Under the pieces are notes generated by a model. That model had not been told where the DNA came from. It worked only from the letters and a program-made list of their open reading frames with translations, and searched no databases. DNA of 16,576 nt. Origin: Patescibacteria group bacterium UBA6130 (lineage in GTDB: Bacteria; Patescibacteriota; Microgenomatia; UBA12405; UBA6130). Every line of letters begins with the position of its first letter. Within the stretch, counting starts at the first letter, position 1. Shown here one piece after another: positions 7,063-14,753 of this stretch. The position numbers were made by a program, and so were the translations under genes. The stretch covers positions 1-16,576 of the forward strand of contig DIVO01000037.1 of NCBI GenBank assembly GCA_002428285.1, in the 5' to 3' direction.

Positions 7063-8309
7063 TATTTTAAATTCAAAAATTCAAAAATTTTGTTTATATC
7101 TCTGATTATCAACACACAAAAAATTATAGCAGTCTTTGTTAGTTTCTTTAAGTCCGGTTTTCTTAGATTGATAATGACATCAGAAGCAAATATTATCAAA
7201 AATGGGGTAAGAGGCAATCTAAATCTAGGAAAAGTGAAAAACGGCAATAAAGAAATTGTATAAACCAAGCAAAAAAGATAGAAAGACCTAAATTTTTTCT
7301 TTCTTTTAAAAAGCAAGTGATAAATACCCAAAAATAGCATTAGCCAATAAGAGATAAGATGTAAAAAGGAATAGGCAATTTTTGCAAAATTTCTTAAATC
7401 AAATTCCCTCTCGATCGATCTTATGATTGTTCCTTCCGCTGAACCGCCAATAGAGGCAAAAAGGAAAAAAGGCTTTTTTACTGTTGTAAGAAGAGTTTGC
7501 CAAGGGTGAGTTTTAATATACTCAATTGCTTTGTCTTTATATTGTTTATTTCTTTCAAATTCATTTAACTCCTTAAAAACATGCAAAACTTTTTCCGTTT
7601 CCTTGTCATAAGATCCTGTGGAAGTTGGATTATGGGCTATATATAAATTTAATCCGCCATTGGTGGAGACAAATGTCGGAATACCAGCTTTTATGCTGAC
7701 CCTCAAAGACCAGAAAAAAGGTAAAAGCAAAAATAATACAAGTAAGAATATTCTTGATTTAAAGCTAGTTATTGCCACGTCCTTTTTATTAAAAAAGTCA
7801 TAAATTAAAACCATACCTAAAGGTAATATTACAACCGGACGTGTCAATACTGCCAATCCCCAAACAATAGATGAAAGATAGGTGTGTTTGATTTTAGAAT
7901 TTAAACGCCAATAAAAGCCAAGCACTATTAAAAATAATAATAGGGTTTCAGACATCATAACAGCCGAAAACAGAGATACTTCAAAAGAGAGACAATATAA
8001 AGCAAAAGCAACCAGGGCTTTCTTTGGCGAAGATAAGCGCCATACTATTTTGAAAATCAGATAAGCAGTTAATAATGAAAGAATAATCTGACCAAATATC
8101 GCCAAGGAAGGGCTATTTAAAAAGGAAGACAAAAAAACAGGATAAAAAGGCGGGCGGAAAAATATCCCTTCTGATCCAAAATATTTTCCTAAAAAAATAA
8201 TGTTTTGAGCAATTTGCCAATAGCTTGCCCCATCATCAATAAAAGAATTGTCGACCAACCACCACGCCATCAACCTCAATCCAAAACCCATAAGCAATAT
8301 AGATATCAT
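7062..8309 (-). CDS. GT-C membrane glycosyltransferase (PMT_2/ArnT-like)
   Basis: This 415-residue protein is almost wholly hydrophobic and has the ArnT/PMT layout. After the first helix, the outer loop contains the acidic pair D25-D26 (FIDDGASYWQIA), expected to bind metal or act as catalytic base. It is followed by RPPFYPVFLS (52-61), SETLLLF (120-126), the usual second acidic site, and LTRP (155-158). Enzymes of this class transfer a sugar from a polyprenyl-phosphate carrier to lipid, glycan or protein on the outer face. A short soluble loop near 235-275 (KETEKVLHVFKELNEFERN region) is typical. It lacks the large C-terminal domain of the three GT-C genes to the right. It starts in a 4-base ATGA overlap with the gene before it and ends in TAATG with PAP2. 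Donor and acceptor are unknown. Confidence 0.85.
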   Translation of the reverse strand: MISILLMGFGLRLMAWWLVDNSFIDDGASYWQIAQNIIFLGKYFGSEGIFFRPPFYPVFLSSFLNSPSLAIFGQIILSLLTAYLIFKIVWRLSSPKKALVAFALYCLSFEVSLFSAVMMSETLLLFLIVLGFYWRLNSKIKHTYLSSIVWGLAVLTRPVVILPLGMVLIYDFFNKKDVAITSFKSRIFLLVLFLLLPFFWSLRVSIKAGIPTFVSTNGGLNLYIAHNPTSTGSYDKETEKVLHVFKELNEFERNKQYKDKAIEYIKTHPWQTLLTTVKKPFFLFASIGGSAEGTIIRSIEREFDLRNFAKIAYSFLHLISYWLMLFLGIYHLLFKRKKKFRSFYLFCLVYTISLLPFFTFPRFRLPLTPFLIIFASDVIINLRKPDLKKLTKTAIIFCVLIIRDINKIFEFLNLK

Positions 8310-9415
8310 CTAAATGATGTAAACAAAAAGATTAAGGAGGAGATGTTGCCTAGTATACAAATACCTATTATCAACCAAGCGATATTCTTTCTGGTTGATA
8401 AAAGATTATCAACCACTTTGCCAAAAACCATTAAAGCTAATGGCATAAGGAATAAAAAGTGATGCAAATAAACATTGCCTGAATAAAATAAAAGTGCCAA
8501 CCATGGAAAAAATAACCAAAAAATGTATTCCATTTTCTTTTGTAAGTCAATAAATTTAGAGAAGTAAAAAATCATCAAGACAGACAAAACAAGTAAAAGT
8601 AAATTCATGCTACCGAAAATTGAAAAGGAAAACAGCCTTAATATGAATAAGCTATTGCGAAAATAGGAAAAACATCTTTCTCCTTGTCCGTGATTTACCA
8701 GCCAATAGGAAAAATTACAGTTCTCCAATTTAAAAAAAGGTAATAATTCCACTATAGAAATATCTTTAAAAAGAAAAAAAGCGTAAGGAAGAAAAATTAA
8801 CAAGGCTGAAAAGAAATTAATAAAGGCGTTTAGCTTGTTTTTTAAATATAATTTATATAGAAAATAGCCATAAAGCGGAACAAGGAGCCAATTAGAAAAA
8901 TGCAAGTGAAGTAAAACAGATATACTTAGACCGCTAAAAACTGCCCAAACCTTACTATTAGGTTTCTGAAAAGAATACAATAATAATATCAATAATAACG
9001 GAGTAAAATACGGATTCCACAAATAACTACTCACTTCAATAGAGTACCTCCCAAAAGCAAGTAATAAAGTAGAAATCACTGCCGCCCTGTTGCCTAACCA
9101 GTTTATTGCAAGCTTATAAAAAAGATAAATGCCCAAACTGTTAATAAAGGAAAATAGAAGCAAGGCAATTTTGTAATTTCCCAAGGAAATCAACCTAAAA
9201 AAGGCAATCAGATAATAGTAAATAGAGCCCATATGTAGCGAAGAATCGATACTAGCCGGAGGACCAAGATAATATGCTTTGCCTCTTAAGATGTTTCCTG
9301 CAATCTGCCAATGCTCATAAAAATCTCCGCTTAAAGCCACTAAAATTATGGCAATAGCTCTTAAGGCAAAAGAGGCCGCAATGACGATACTAAGCCAGCT
9401 AGGTCTTTTTTTCAT
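8306..9415 (-). CDS. GT-C membrane glycosyltransferase (PMT_2-like)
   Basis: I use ATG 9415 (369 residues, MKKRPSWLSI). A longer frame to the TTG at 9454 would overlap the previous gene by 56 instead of 17 bases and adds no conserved part. Helix 1 is followed by D31 and E34 in GDFYEHWQIAGNIL, the catalytic acidic loop of GT-C enzymes. Next come GPPASIDSSLHMGSIYYYLI (51-70), matching the family's 'GP...HxGxxYYYL' stretch, and IEVSSYLWNPYFTPLLLI, with a WNPYF motif often seen in this subgroup. The rest is membrane helices with no soluble C-terminal domain. It is probably an undecaprenyl-phosphate-sugar dependent transferase of unknown specificity. It is the third gene of the DUF362-to-DUF2298 operon and couples to the next GT-C gene by an ATGA overlap. 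Confidence 0.8.
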   Translation of the reverse strand: MKKRPSWLSIVIAASFALRAIAIILVALSGDFYEHWQIAGNILRGKAYYLGPPASIDSSLHMGSIYYYLIAFFRLISLGNYKIALLLFSFINSLGIYLFYKLAINWLGNRAAVISTLLLAFGRYSIEVSSYLWNPYFTPLLLILLLYSFQKPNSKVWAVFSGLSISVLLHLHFSNWLLVPLYGYFLYKLYLKNKLNAFINFFSALLIFLPYAFFLFKDISIVELLPFFKLENCNFSYWLVNHGQGERCFSYFRNSLFILRLFSFSIFGSMNLLLLVLSVLMIFYFSKFIDLQKKMEYIFWLFFPWLALLFYSGNVYLHHFLFLMPLALMVFGKVVDNLLSTRKNIAWLIIGICILGNISSLIFLFTSFR

Positions 9416-10415
9416 TCTCAGGGGAAAGAAGTTTGAACAATGCAAAAAAAGCAATCAAGCCCAAAATTACACCCCACCATAGGGTCAGTAATCTCAAAAG
9501 AATAGTTGAGGCAACTGCCTGAGATTTTTGTAAACCCAACAAAAAGATTAGCATACCTGTAAATCCACCTTCTGCCACCCCTAAACCTCCGGGGAATAAA
9601 GATACAAAGCCTAAAATACTTACAAAGCAAAAGATAAATACCGCCTTTGATACCAACTCTAAGCTCATATCTATACCTGCGAAGTTTGATATTATCAAAC
9701 TAAAACCCAAAGCCTCAGCAAACCAAGCTACCGCCGAAAGTGAAGTTGAAAACAACAAACTCTTCCAACTTAAAAGTGATAAAAGCACCTCCCTAAAATT
9801 CAGCAACTTACCATTGATAACCCCAAAAATTGTTTTTTTGTTCTCCAAGCCAACAAGAATCTTTTTGCACATCATCCAAAAAGGATCGTTATAGATTAAA
9901 AATATAAAAATAGTACAAGAAAAAAGAGCAAAAATAATAGCAAACCATCCGTAAGAATATGAGTAAAAGCCAAAAGAAAGCAAGAGAATTGAAGCTAATC
10001 CATCAGTTAATCTCTCTGTTAAAACAATGGGAACAGTCCTGCTTAAATGGTCCTTGGAAATTTTTTTAAGAAAATAGGCTTTTAATACCTCCCCAGTTTT
10101 GCCTGGCGTTAGCGTCAGTGTTAAACCTGAAAGAAAAATTAGACCGCTTTTTCTAGAATCAATTTTGTTTTTAAAACCAACTCTTCCTAAAAAAAACCGC
10201 CATCTAATAAACCTGAGAAAATAATTTAAACAGGTCAGTAATAAAACTACGAAAACATATGAGATTCTAAAGGACATGATTTCGTCAAGGGTATCCTGAA
10301 AATCTCCCCAGAAAGCCAATAATGAGCTGAAAATGATCCCCAAAACAATAGCAAATATTATTTCCCGCTCAAATTTTTTAATTTTATTTATTAGATCAGT
10401 GCCGTTTTTGTTCAT
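9399..10415 (-). CDS. YbhN/UPF0104-family membrane protein (LPG synthase TM-like, flippase-like)
   Basis: The 338-residue protein has about eight membrane helices and the family landmarks NYFLRFIRWRFFL (64-76), TPGKTGEVLKAYFL (103-116), ERLTDGLA (134-141) and FPGGLGVAEGG (274-284), ending with LLRLLTLWWGVILG (306-319). This is the transmembrane half of lysylphosphatidylglycerol synthase (MprF) without the aminoacyl-transferase domain, as in YbhN and archaeal AglD-like proteins. MprF's membrane half flips its lipid, and stand-alone members are often next to glycosyltransferases. A role in moving or handling a lipid-linked intermediate is therefore likely but unproven. The gene overlaps DUF362 by 20 bases and the next GT-C gene by 17 bases. 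Confidence 0.88.
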   Translation of the reverse strand: MNKNGTDLINKIKKFEREIIFAIVLGIIFSSLLAFWGDFQDTLDEIMSFRISYVFVVLLLTCLNYFLRFIRWRFFLGRVGFKNKIDSRKSGLIFLSGLTLTLTPGKTGEVLKAYFLKKISKDHLSRTVPIVLTERLTDGLASILLLSFGFYSYSYGWFAIIFALFSCTIFIFLIYNDPFWMMCKKILVGLENKKTIFGVINGKLLNFREVLLSLLSWKSLLFSTSLSAVAWFAEALGFSLIISNFAGIDMSLELVSKAVFIFCFVSILGFVSLFPGGLGVAEGGFTGMLIFLLGLQKSQAVASTILLRLLTLWWGVILGLIAFFALFKLLSPENEKKT

Positions 10416-11469
10416 ATTCTTTTAACATTTTCCCCCAAGTGCTTCTCATAAAACTGTTCTTTCGTATTTTCCCATAAATATTAAACCAAAATACATCATA
10501 ATAGATTTTTGAGGCTAAATATGACCATGGTGCAATAAATGATTGCAATAAAAGTTTCTCTGCAGACCAGGGAAGCTTTCTATAAATAAACTTTTGTCCT
10601 CTGGAAGCAAAATTGTCATTCTGACTTAGGTGTAAATTTGGCAATTCTTTTATTCCTTCAATTGTTATTTTTCGAGTATCGTTTTCCCCTAATCCTAATT
10701 TATTACCTAAAGAAAGATATTCCATCTCTAAGGGATCAAAGCCGATAATCTTTGCCGCAACAGAGTCCAGAGCAACCTCATCACAGCTTGCCAAAAGCAA
10801 ATCACTTTCTCTCCAATTCATTGCTCTCGGTCCGGAGCCAAACCCTGTGACTGTTCCATCCATGACACCTAGCAAAGAGGGGTGAAATTCTTTCTGTATC
10901 TGTAAAAGATCAATTATTGCCTCATGAATAAACCGATGAGCCCAATGTCTTCGAGTTGTAAGCATTCCAAAATAGTTTTTTATAGAACCAGTCGTTTTGG
11001 TAAAAACATGAGTTTTAAGGGTACACAAACTTATTAAAGGTTTATCCTTGATGACTTCTGGCAAAAAAATACCTTGAGGAAATATCTTATCTAAAACAAG
11101 CATTTTAGCTTTTGGTCTGTAATTAAAATATTTTTCTTCAGTAAGATATTTAATTTTGACCCCGTATTTTTTAGCTATATCTGTCCAGTAATGATTAATA
11201 GCTCCCTGATAAACATCAGTCACAACAGTTTTGTTCTCGACAGGATAAATATTCTTAGGTTTATAACCTAGATCGATCAAACCCTTTAATACTCCTTCGA
11301 ATTGCCATGGGGGCGAAGAGCAAGCCGGATAATATTTTGTCCAAGATAGATTTAACTTAACAATAACTCCATTTTTATAGACTTTACCGTGTTTATTAAC
11401 TACAATTGAGACATAATCATCAATAATCCTTTCTGGTTTTGTTTTTATGACTAATACTTTTGAATTCAT
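10396..11469 (-). CDS. DUF362 domain protein (no ferredoxin domain)
   Basis: This 357-residue soluble protein is recognised as DUF362 by KLNLSW (38-43), LKTHVFTKTTGSIKNYFGM (151-169), MDGTVTGFGSGPR (203-215) and CDEVALDSVAAKIIGFDP (229-246). Many relatives carry a 4Fe-4S ferredoxin part; no CxxCxxC cluster is seen here, only scattered cysteines. The function of the family is not established. It is the first gene of the minus-strand operon and overlaps YbhN by 20 bases, so a role in envelope lipid or glycan metabolism is suggested by context only. Its ATG at 11469 lies inside the oppositely directed glycosyltransferase gene (23-base head-to-head overlap), and no later start keeps the first beta strand. 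A TATAAT lies 14 bases upstream. Confidence 0.82.
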   Translation of the reverse strand: MNSKVLVIKTKPERIIDDYVSIVVNKHGKVYKNGVIVKLNLSWTKYYPACSSPPWQFEGVLKGLIDLGYKPKNIYPVENKTVVTDVYQGAINHYWTDIAKKYGVKIKYLTEEKYFNYRPKAKMLVLDKIFPQGIFLPEVIKDKPLISLCTLKTHVFTKTTGSIKNYFGMLTTRRHWAHRFIHEAIIDLLQIQKEFHPSLLGVMDGTVTGFGSGPRAMNWRESDLLLASCDEVALDSVAAKIIGFDPLEMEYLSLGNKLGLGENDTRKITIEGIKELPNLHLSQNDNFASRGQKFIYRKLPWSAEKLLLQSFIAPWSYLASKIYYDVFWFNIYGKIRKNSFMRSTWGKMLKEYEQKRH

Positions 11470-12979
11470 TAATAGACAAAAAAATTATATATATTTACTT
11501 GCAGTTATTATTCTAGCAGGATTTTTAAGATTTTATAATCTTTCTAACAATCCTAATGGATTTTTCTGCGATGAAGCCTCCATAGGGGTAAATGCATATT
11601 CTCTTTTGAAATCCGGCAAAGATGAATGGGGACATGCTTGGCCACTGTTTTTCAAGGCTTTCGGTGAATACAAAAGTCCAATTCAAACCTATACTGCTAT
11701 CCCTTTTATTGCACTTGGAGGACTCAACGAATTTAGTATAAGATCGGTTTCAGTTTTATATAGCCTACTAGGTATAGTTGCAATTTTTTTACTAGGAAGA
11801 AGTTTTTATGACTCGAAGACTGGGCTAACTTCTGCCTTATTGTTAGCAATCTGTCCATGGAGCGTCCATATCAGCAGAAATTCACTTGAGGGGCTAATGG
11901 CTTTTGTTTTTTTTACTACTATTGGTCTTTATTTTTGGCATGAGTATTCCAAAAAAAATAGTAAATATCATATAATATTACTTGCAGTAATCAGTTTTGC
12001 CTTAGCTCTTTACTCATACTTTCCTGCAAGAATTTTTATTCCTCCTCTAATCCTATTTCTTCTTGTTTCCTATAGGAATCAGCTAATTAACAGAAGAGGA
12101 TTAATTGCTCTTCTATTGTTGGGAAGTCTAGCTTTACCCATGATTATTCACTCGCTTTGGGGACCAGGCATGACTAGATGGGAACAGGTCTCAGGTGATC
12201 TTAAATTTAATAAATTTATCGAAAACTACATTCAACATTATTCAATAGATTACTTATTTCTTAAGGGAGATATCGGCTTTCCCTCTCAATTTATTACCCG
12301 CCACTCAATTAAAGGCATCGGAGAATTGTATTCTTTTCAACTCCCCTTCTTGATTATTGGGTTGTTTTATTTATTTAGACAGATTAAGAAAAATACTAGT
12401 AGAATATTGCTTTTTCTTTTTCTGACATATCCAATCGCCGATTCCCTTACGTCGGTCTCAAGCCCTCAAGCAACAAGATCGATAATCGGCCTTCTTCCTC
12501 TAAGTATAATTACCGCTTTGGGAATTATAAATTTTTTAAAATTATATAAAGGAAAATTAATGATGATTGCTGCTTTATTTATAATTCTGGCTATGACAAA
12601 TTCTTTTGGTAACTTTTTACAGAAATTGGATAAGTACCCCCAATATTCTTCGGACTACTGGGGTTGGCAATCCGGTCCAAAACAAATTATTGCCTATTTT
12701 ATAGAACATCAATCAGAGTATGACCAGTTTTTTCTTTCACCTGATTTTAATTCACCTTATATTTTTTACAAATTTTACGATCCTCAATCCAATTGCTTAA
12801 ACTGCCAAGTGGGCGGGATCGATGTATATTCCAGCGAAAAAAAACAACTTTTTGCCATTAGAAACGAAAATCTAAATTTTTGGGAAGAGAAGGGGTTCAG
12901 GCTGGATATTATCGAACAATTTATTTTCCCCAATGGAGAACCTAGTTTTGCTCTTGCCCAACCATATTTACTTTTTTAA
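11447..12979 (+). CDS. GT-C membrane glycosyltransferase with C-terminal soluble domain (ArnT-like)
   Basis: A 510-residue protein with a first helix at about 14-28, then the catalytic loop with D42-E43 (FFCDEASIGVNAYSLLKSG). GEYKSPIQTYTAIPFIALGG (73-92) and ISRNSLEGLMAF follow, as in the COG1807/GT39-83 family of polyprenyl-phosphate-sugar transferases. About ten membrane helices are followed by a soluble tail of roughly 110 residues with a cysteine pair (CLNC). That tail lacks the DHP motif of the two GT-C genes to the right. It is the only plus-strand gene between 1467 and the right edge. It overlaps DUF362 head-to-head by 23 bases and the 603-residue GT-C gene tail-to-tail by 38. No alternative start precedes the first helix. 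No clear promoter is seen; AATAAT at 11422-11427 is a weak candidate. Substrates are unknown. Confidence 0.85.
   Translation: MTNTFEFINRQKNYIYLLAVIILAGFLRFYNLSNNPNGFFCDEASIGVNAYSLLKSGKDEWGHAWPLFFKAFGEYKSPIQTYTAIPFIALGGLNEFSIRSVSVLYSLLGIVAIFLLGRSFYDSKTGLTSALLLAICPWSVHISRNSLEGLMAFVFFTTIGLYFWHEYSKKNSKYHIILLAVISFALALYSYFPARIFIPPLILFLLVSYRNQLINRRGLIALLLLGSLALPMIIHSLWGPGMTRWEQVSGDLKFNKFIENYIQHYSIDYLFLKGDIGFPSQFITRHSIKGIGELYSFQLPFLIIGLFYLFRQIKKNTSRILLFLFLTYPIADSLTSVSSPQATRSIIGLLPLSIITALGIINFLKLYKGKLMMIAALFIILAMTNSFGNFLQKLDKYPQYSSDYWGWQSGPKQIIAYFIEHQSEYDQFFLSPDFNSPYIFYKFYDPQSNCLNCQVGGIDVYSSEKKQLFAIRNENLNFWEEKGFRLDIIEQFIFPNGEPSFALAQPYLLF
11484..11489 (-). promoter_or_regulatory. Candidate -10 box (TATAAT) for the DUF362 operon
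   Basis: On the minus strand a perfect TATAAT ends 14 bases before the DUF362 ATG, predicting a leader of about eight bases. No good -35 lies at 16-18 bases. The region is AT-rich, so a chance match is quite possible. The site lies within the coding region of the glycosyltransferase on the plus strand. Confidence 0.35.
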
Positions 12980-14753
12980 ATATCAATACTCTTGGATGAT
13001 CGTAAACCGAAAAGGACTCGTCTGCCTTATCATCGCATATCCTAACCCCTATGCCCATCCAATCTAATCCAGGACAAACCCTGAATTCTTTAACCAATTC
13101 AAAACCAATTTCACCACTAAATAAATCCTTATAATATTGTGACGTTACTGGGTAGCACCTTAAGTAGTTATTGCAGTCATCAAGTTTTTGTAAAGGCTTA
13201 TAAAGTCTATTGCTTGATAAAATTATATAGTCTGCCTGGTCTAAAACATTATTGACTATCTGCCATTTTTCCAAGGAATTATCGGATTCATACATGGGTA
13301 GTTCAAGAAATTTATAATTATATCCTTCTGTTAAAGGGAGAGGGTCATCCCAATGTTCCACTCCCAATGAAGAACCTTTGCTGATATTATCTTTTATCCA
13401 TTGAGTTGCATTTATTCGTGTATTTTTTTGCATATATATATTCATAAAAAACAGCATCCAAATTAAATGAAAAAACAAAATAGTTGATAAAAAAATTTTA
13501 AAAATTGTATTGGTAAACAGTTTTCTCAACCTGAAAAGGAATATAACAGCATAAAGAATAAAAAAGGGATAAAGCGGTAGAAAATATCTCATAAATTTTA
13601 CCGACGATTTGCCAATTATAAGAAAATAAGAAACAAAAAAAGAAAATAATATCAACTCTTTGGCTTCCCTCTGGTAATTTCCCTTTTTAAAAACCCGACA
13701 TGTAAGGTCTAAAACATAATAAATTACACCGGGAACTATCCAAAAACCTAATGGTAAACCAACTCCCCATAAAATGACATCTTTTAAAAAGTACGAATAA
13801 GCGAGTGTACCAACATATTGGAGCGTGTAGGGAAAAACATAAGGGTCTTTAGTCATTCTCGCCTGATATCTCAGCTGGGATAAATATTCATCCCAATCCA
13901 GATATGCATAAGGTTCAAAGATGAAAAAAAAGACCATAAAAGAAACAATCACCACTCCTGCGCTTAACAGCATTTTTTTTGCTTTATTTCGATGTAAGCT
14001 GGAACGATTTTTTTTGAATAACAAAAATATTCTTTGTTTCAATTTATCTATAGTTTTCGTTTTATATATTAAGAAATATTGAATTCCGAGTAAAACTGTT
14101 TCAACACCCAAACAAATTCCCAAACTAACCAAAGCCAGTAAAGAACTAACTTTCGAAGCGGCAGCTCCGGCAAAAGCAAAACCAATTAAAAAAGCATTCT
14201 TAACTGTTGGATTATCAAAATGCTTAACAACCAAATAGAGGCTCAAAAAAATAAAAAAGGTCATAAAAGTGTCTACAACAAAAAAATGGCTGACTTGAAT
14301 TGGGAAAACCGCAGTGGCGTAAAAAATCATCCAGAACAAGGCAATCTGTTTAGAAAAAATCTTCCTAATTAATTTATATCCTAAGAAAATAATTCCCAAG
14401 TCGAATAAAACAACCAATAATCTTCCAACATAAGGCAAATAATCATACCCTGTCCACTTTTGTCCAGCCAAAAATCCTACAAGCGCTGATACTATTTTTA
14501 ATAAATATATAGGCAAGCTTCCGTATGCAAAAAATTTAGGATTAAGAGAACTTTGTTGGGTAAAAAACTGAGAAATGTCAGAAGGCAAAGAAATTTGCTG
14601 AGTAACCATTACCAACATCCTTTCGTCTGGATGCAAGTGGTGTTTTTGATCCCAATCTATTCCTATTATCCTAAAAGCAAAACCTAACCCCAAAATCAAA
14701 AATAATAAAATATTTAATCTTTTGGATATATTAATTTCTTTTAGGATTTTCAT
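12942..14753 (-). CDS. Large GT-C glycosyltransferase with C-terminal DHP-motif domain (paralogue A)
   Basis: This 603-residue protein has the GT-C pattern: helix 1, then IDWDQKHHLHPDERM (32-46, catalytic D43-E44), NPKFFAYGSLPIYLL (71-85) and QVSHFFVVDTFMTFF (153-167, second acidic site D161). A strongly basic cytoplasmic loop lies at about 222-256. Roughly 160 C-terminal residues are soluble (RINATQWIKDN onward) and end in SVYDHPRVLIFKK (582-594). The neighbouring 523-residue gene has the same layout and tail, so the two are paralogues. It should use a polyprenyl-phosphate-linked sugar outside the membrane; donor and acceptor are not known. Its start lies 23 bases inside the preceding gene, indicating one transcript from the UbiA gene onward, and its end overlaps the plus-strand GT-C gene by 38 bases. 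Confidence 0.87.
   Translation of the reverse strand: MKILKEINISKRLNILLFLILGLGFAFRIIGIDWDQKHHLHPDERMLVMVTQQISLPSDISQFFTQQSSLNPKFFAYGSLPIYLLKIVSALVGFLAGQKWTGYDYLPYVGRLLVVLFDLGIIFLGYKLIRKIFSKQIALFWMIFYATAVFPIQVSHFFVVDTFMTFFIFLSLYLVVKHFDNPTVKNAFLIGFAFAGAAASKVSSLLALVSLGICLGVETVLLGIQYFLIYKTKTIDKLKQRIFLLFKKNRSSLHRNKAKKMLLSAGVVIVSFMVFFFIFEPYAYLDWDEYLSQLRYQARMTKDPYVFPYTLQYVGTLAYSYFLKDVILWGVGLPLGFWIVPGVIYYVLDLTCRVFKKGNYQREAKELILFSFFVSYFLIIGKSSVKFMRYFLPLYPFFILYAVIFLFRLRKLFTNTIFKIFLSTILFFHLIWMLFFMNIYMQKNTRINATQWIKDNISKGSSLGVEHWDDPLPLTEGYNYKFLELPMYESDNSLEKWQIVNNVLDQADYIILSSNRLYKPLQKLDDCNNYLRCYPVTSQYYKDLFSGEIGFELVKEFRVCPGLDWMGIGVRICDDKADESFSVYDHPRVLIFKKVNMVGQEQN

Noticed and set aside
1464..8308. Alternative genetic code with UGA read as glycine
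   Set aside because: TGA ends the DUF429 gene (1464-1466) and the GT-C gene at 8306-8308 where the family ends, and no in-frame TGA is needed to complete any gene.
7033..8462. Plus-strand frames at 7033-7263, 7618-7803 and 8205-8462
   Set aside because: All are antisense to well-supported GT-C and PAP2 genes and show no motif. They reflect AT-rich code on the opposite strand.
9416..9454. TTG 9454 as the start of the 369-residue GT-C gene
   Set aside because: It would add a 13-residue extension with no family resemblance and a 56-base overlap. ATG 9415 fits the other overlaps.
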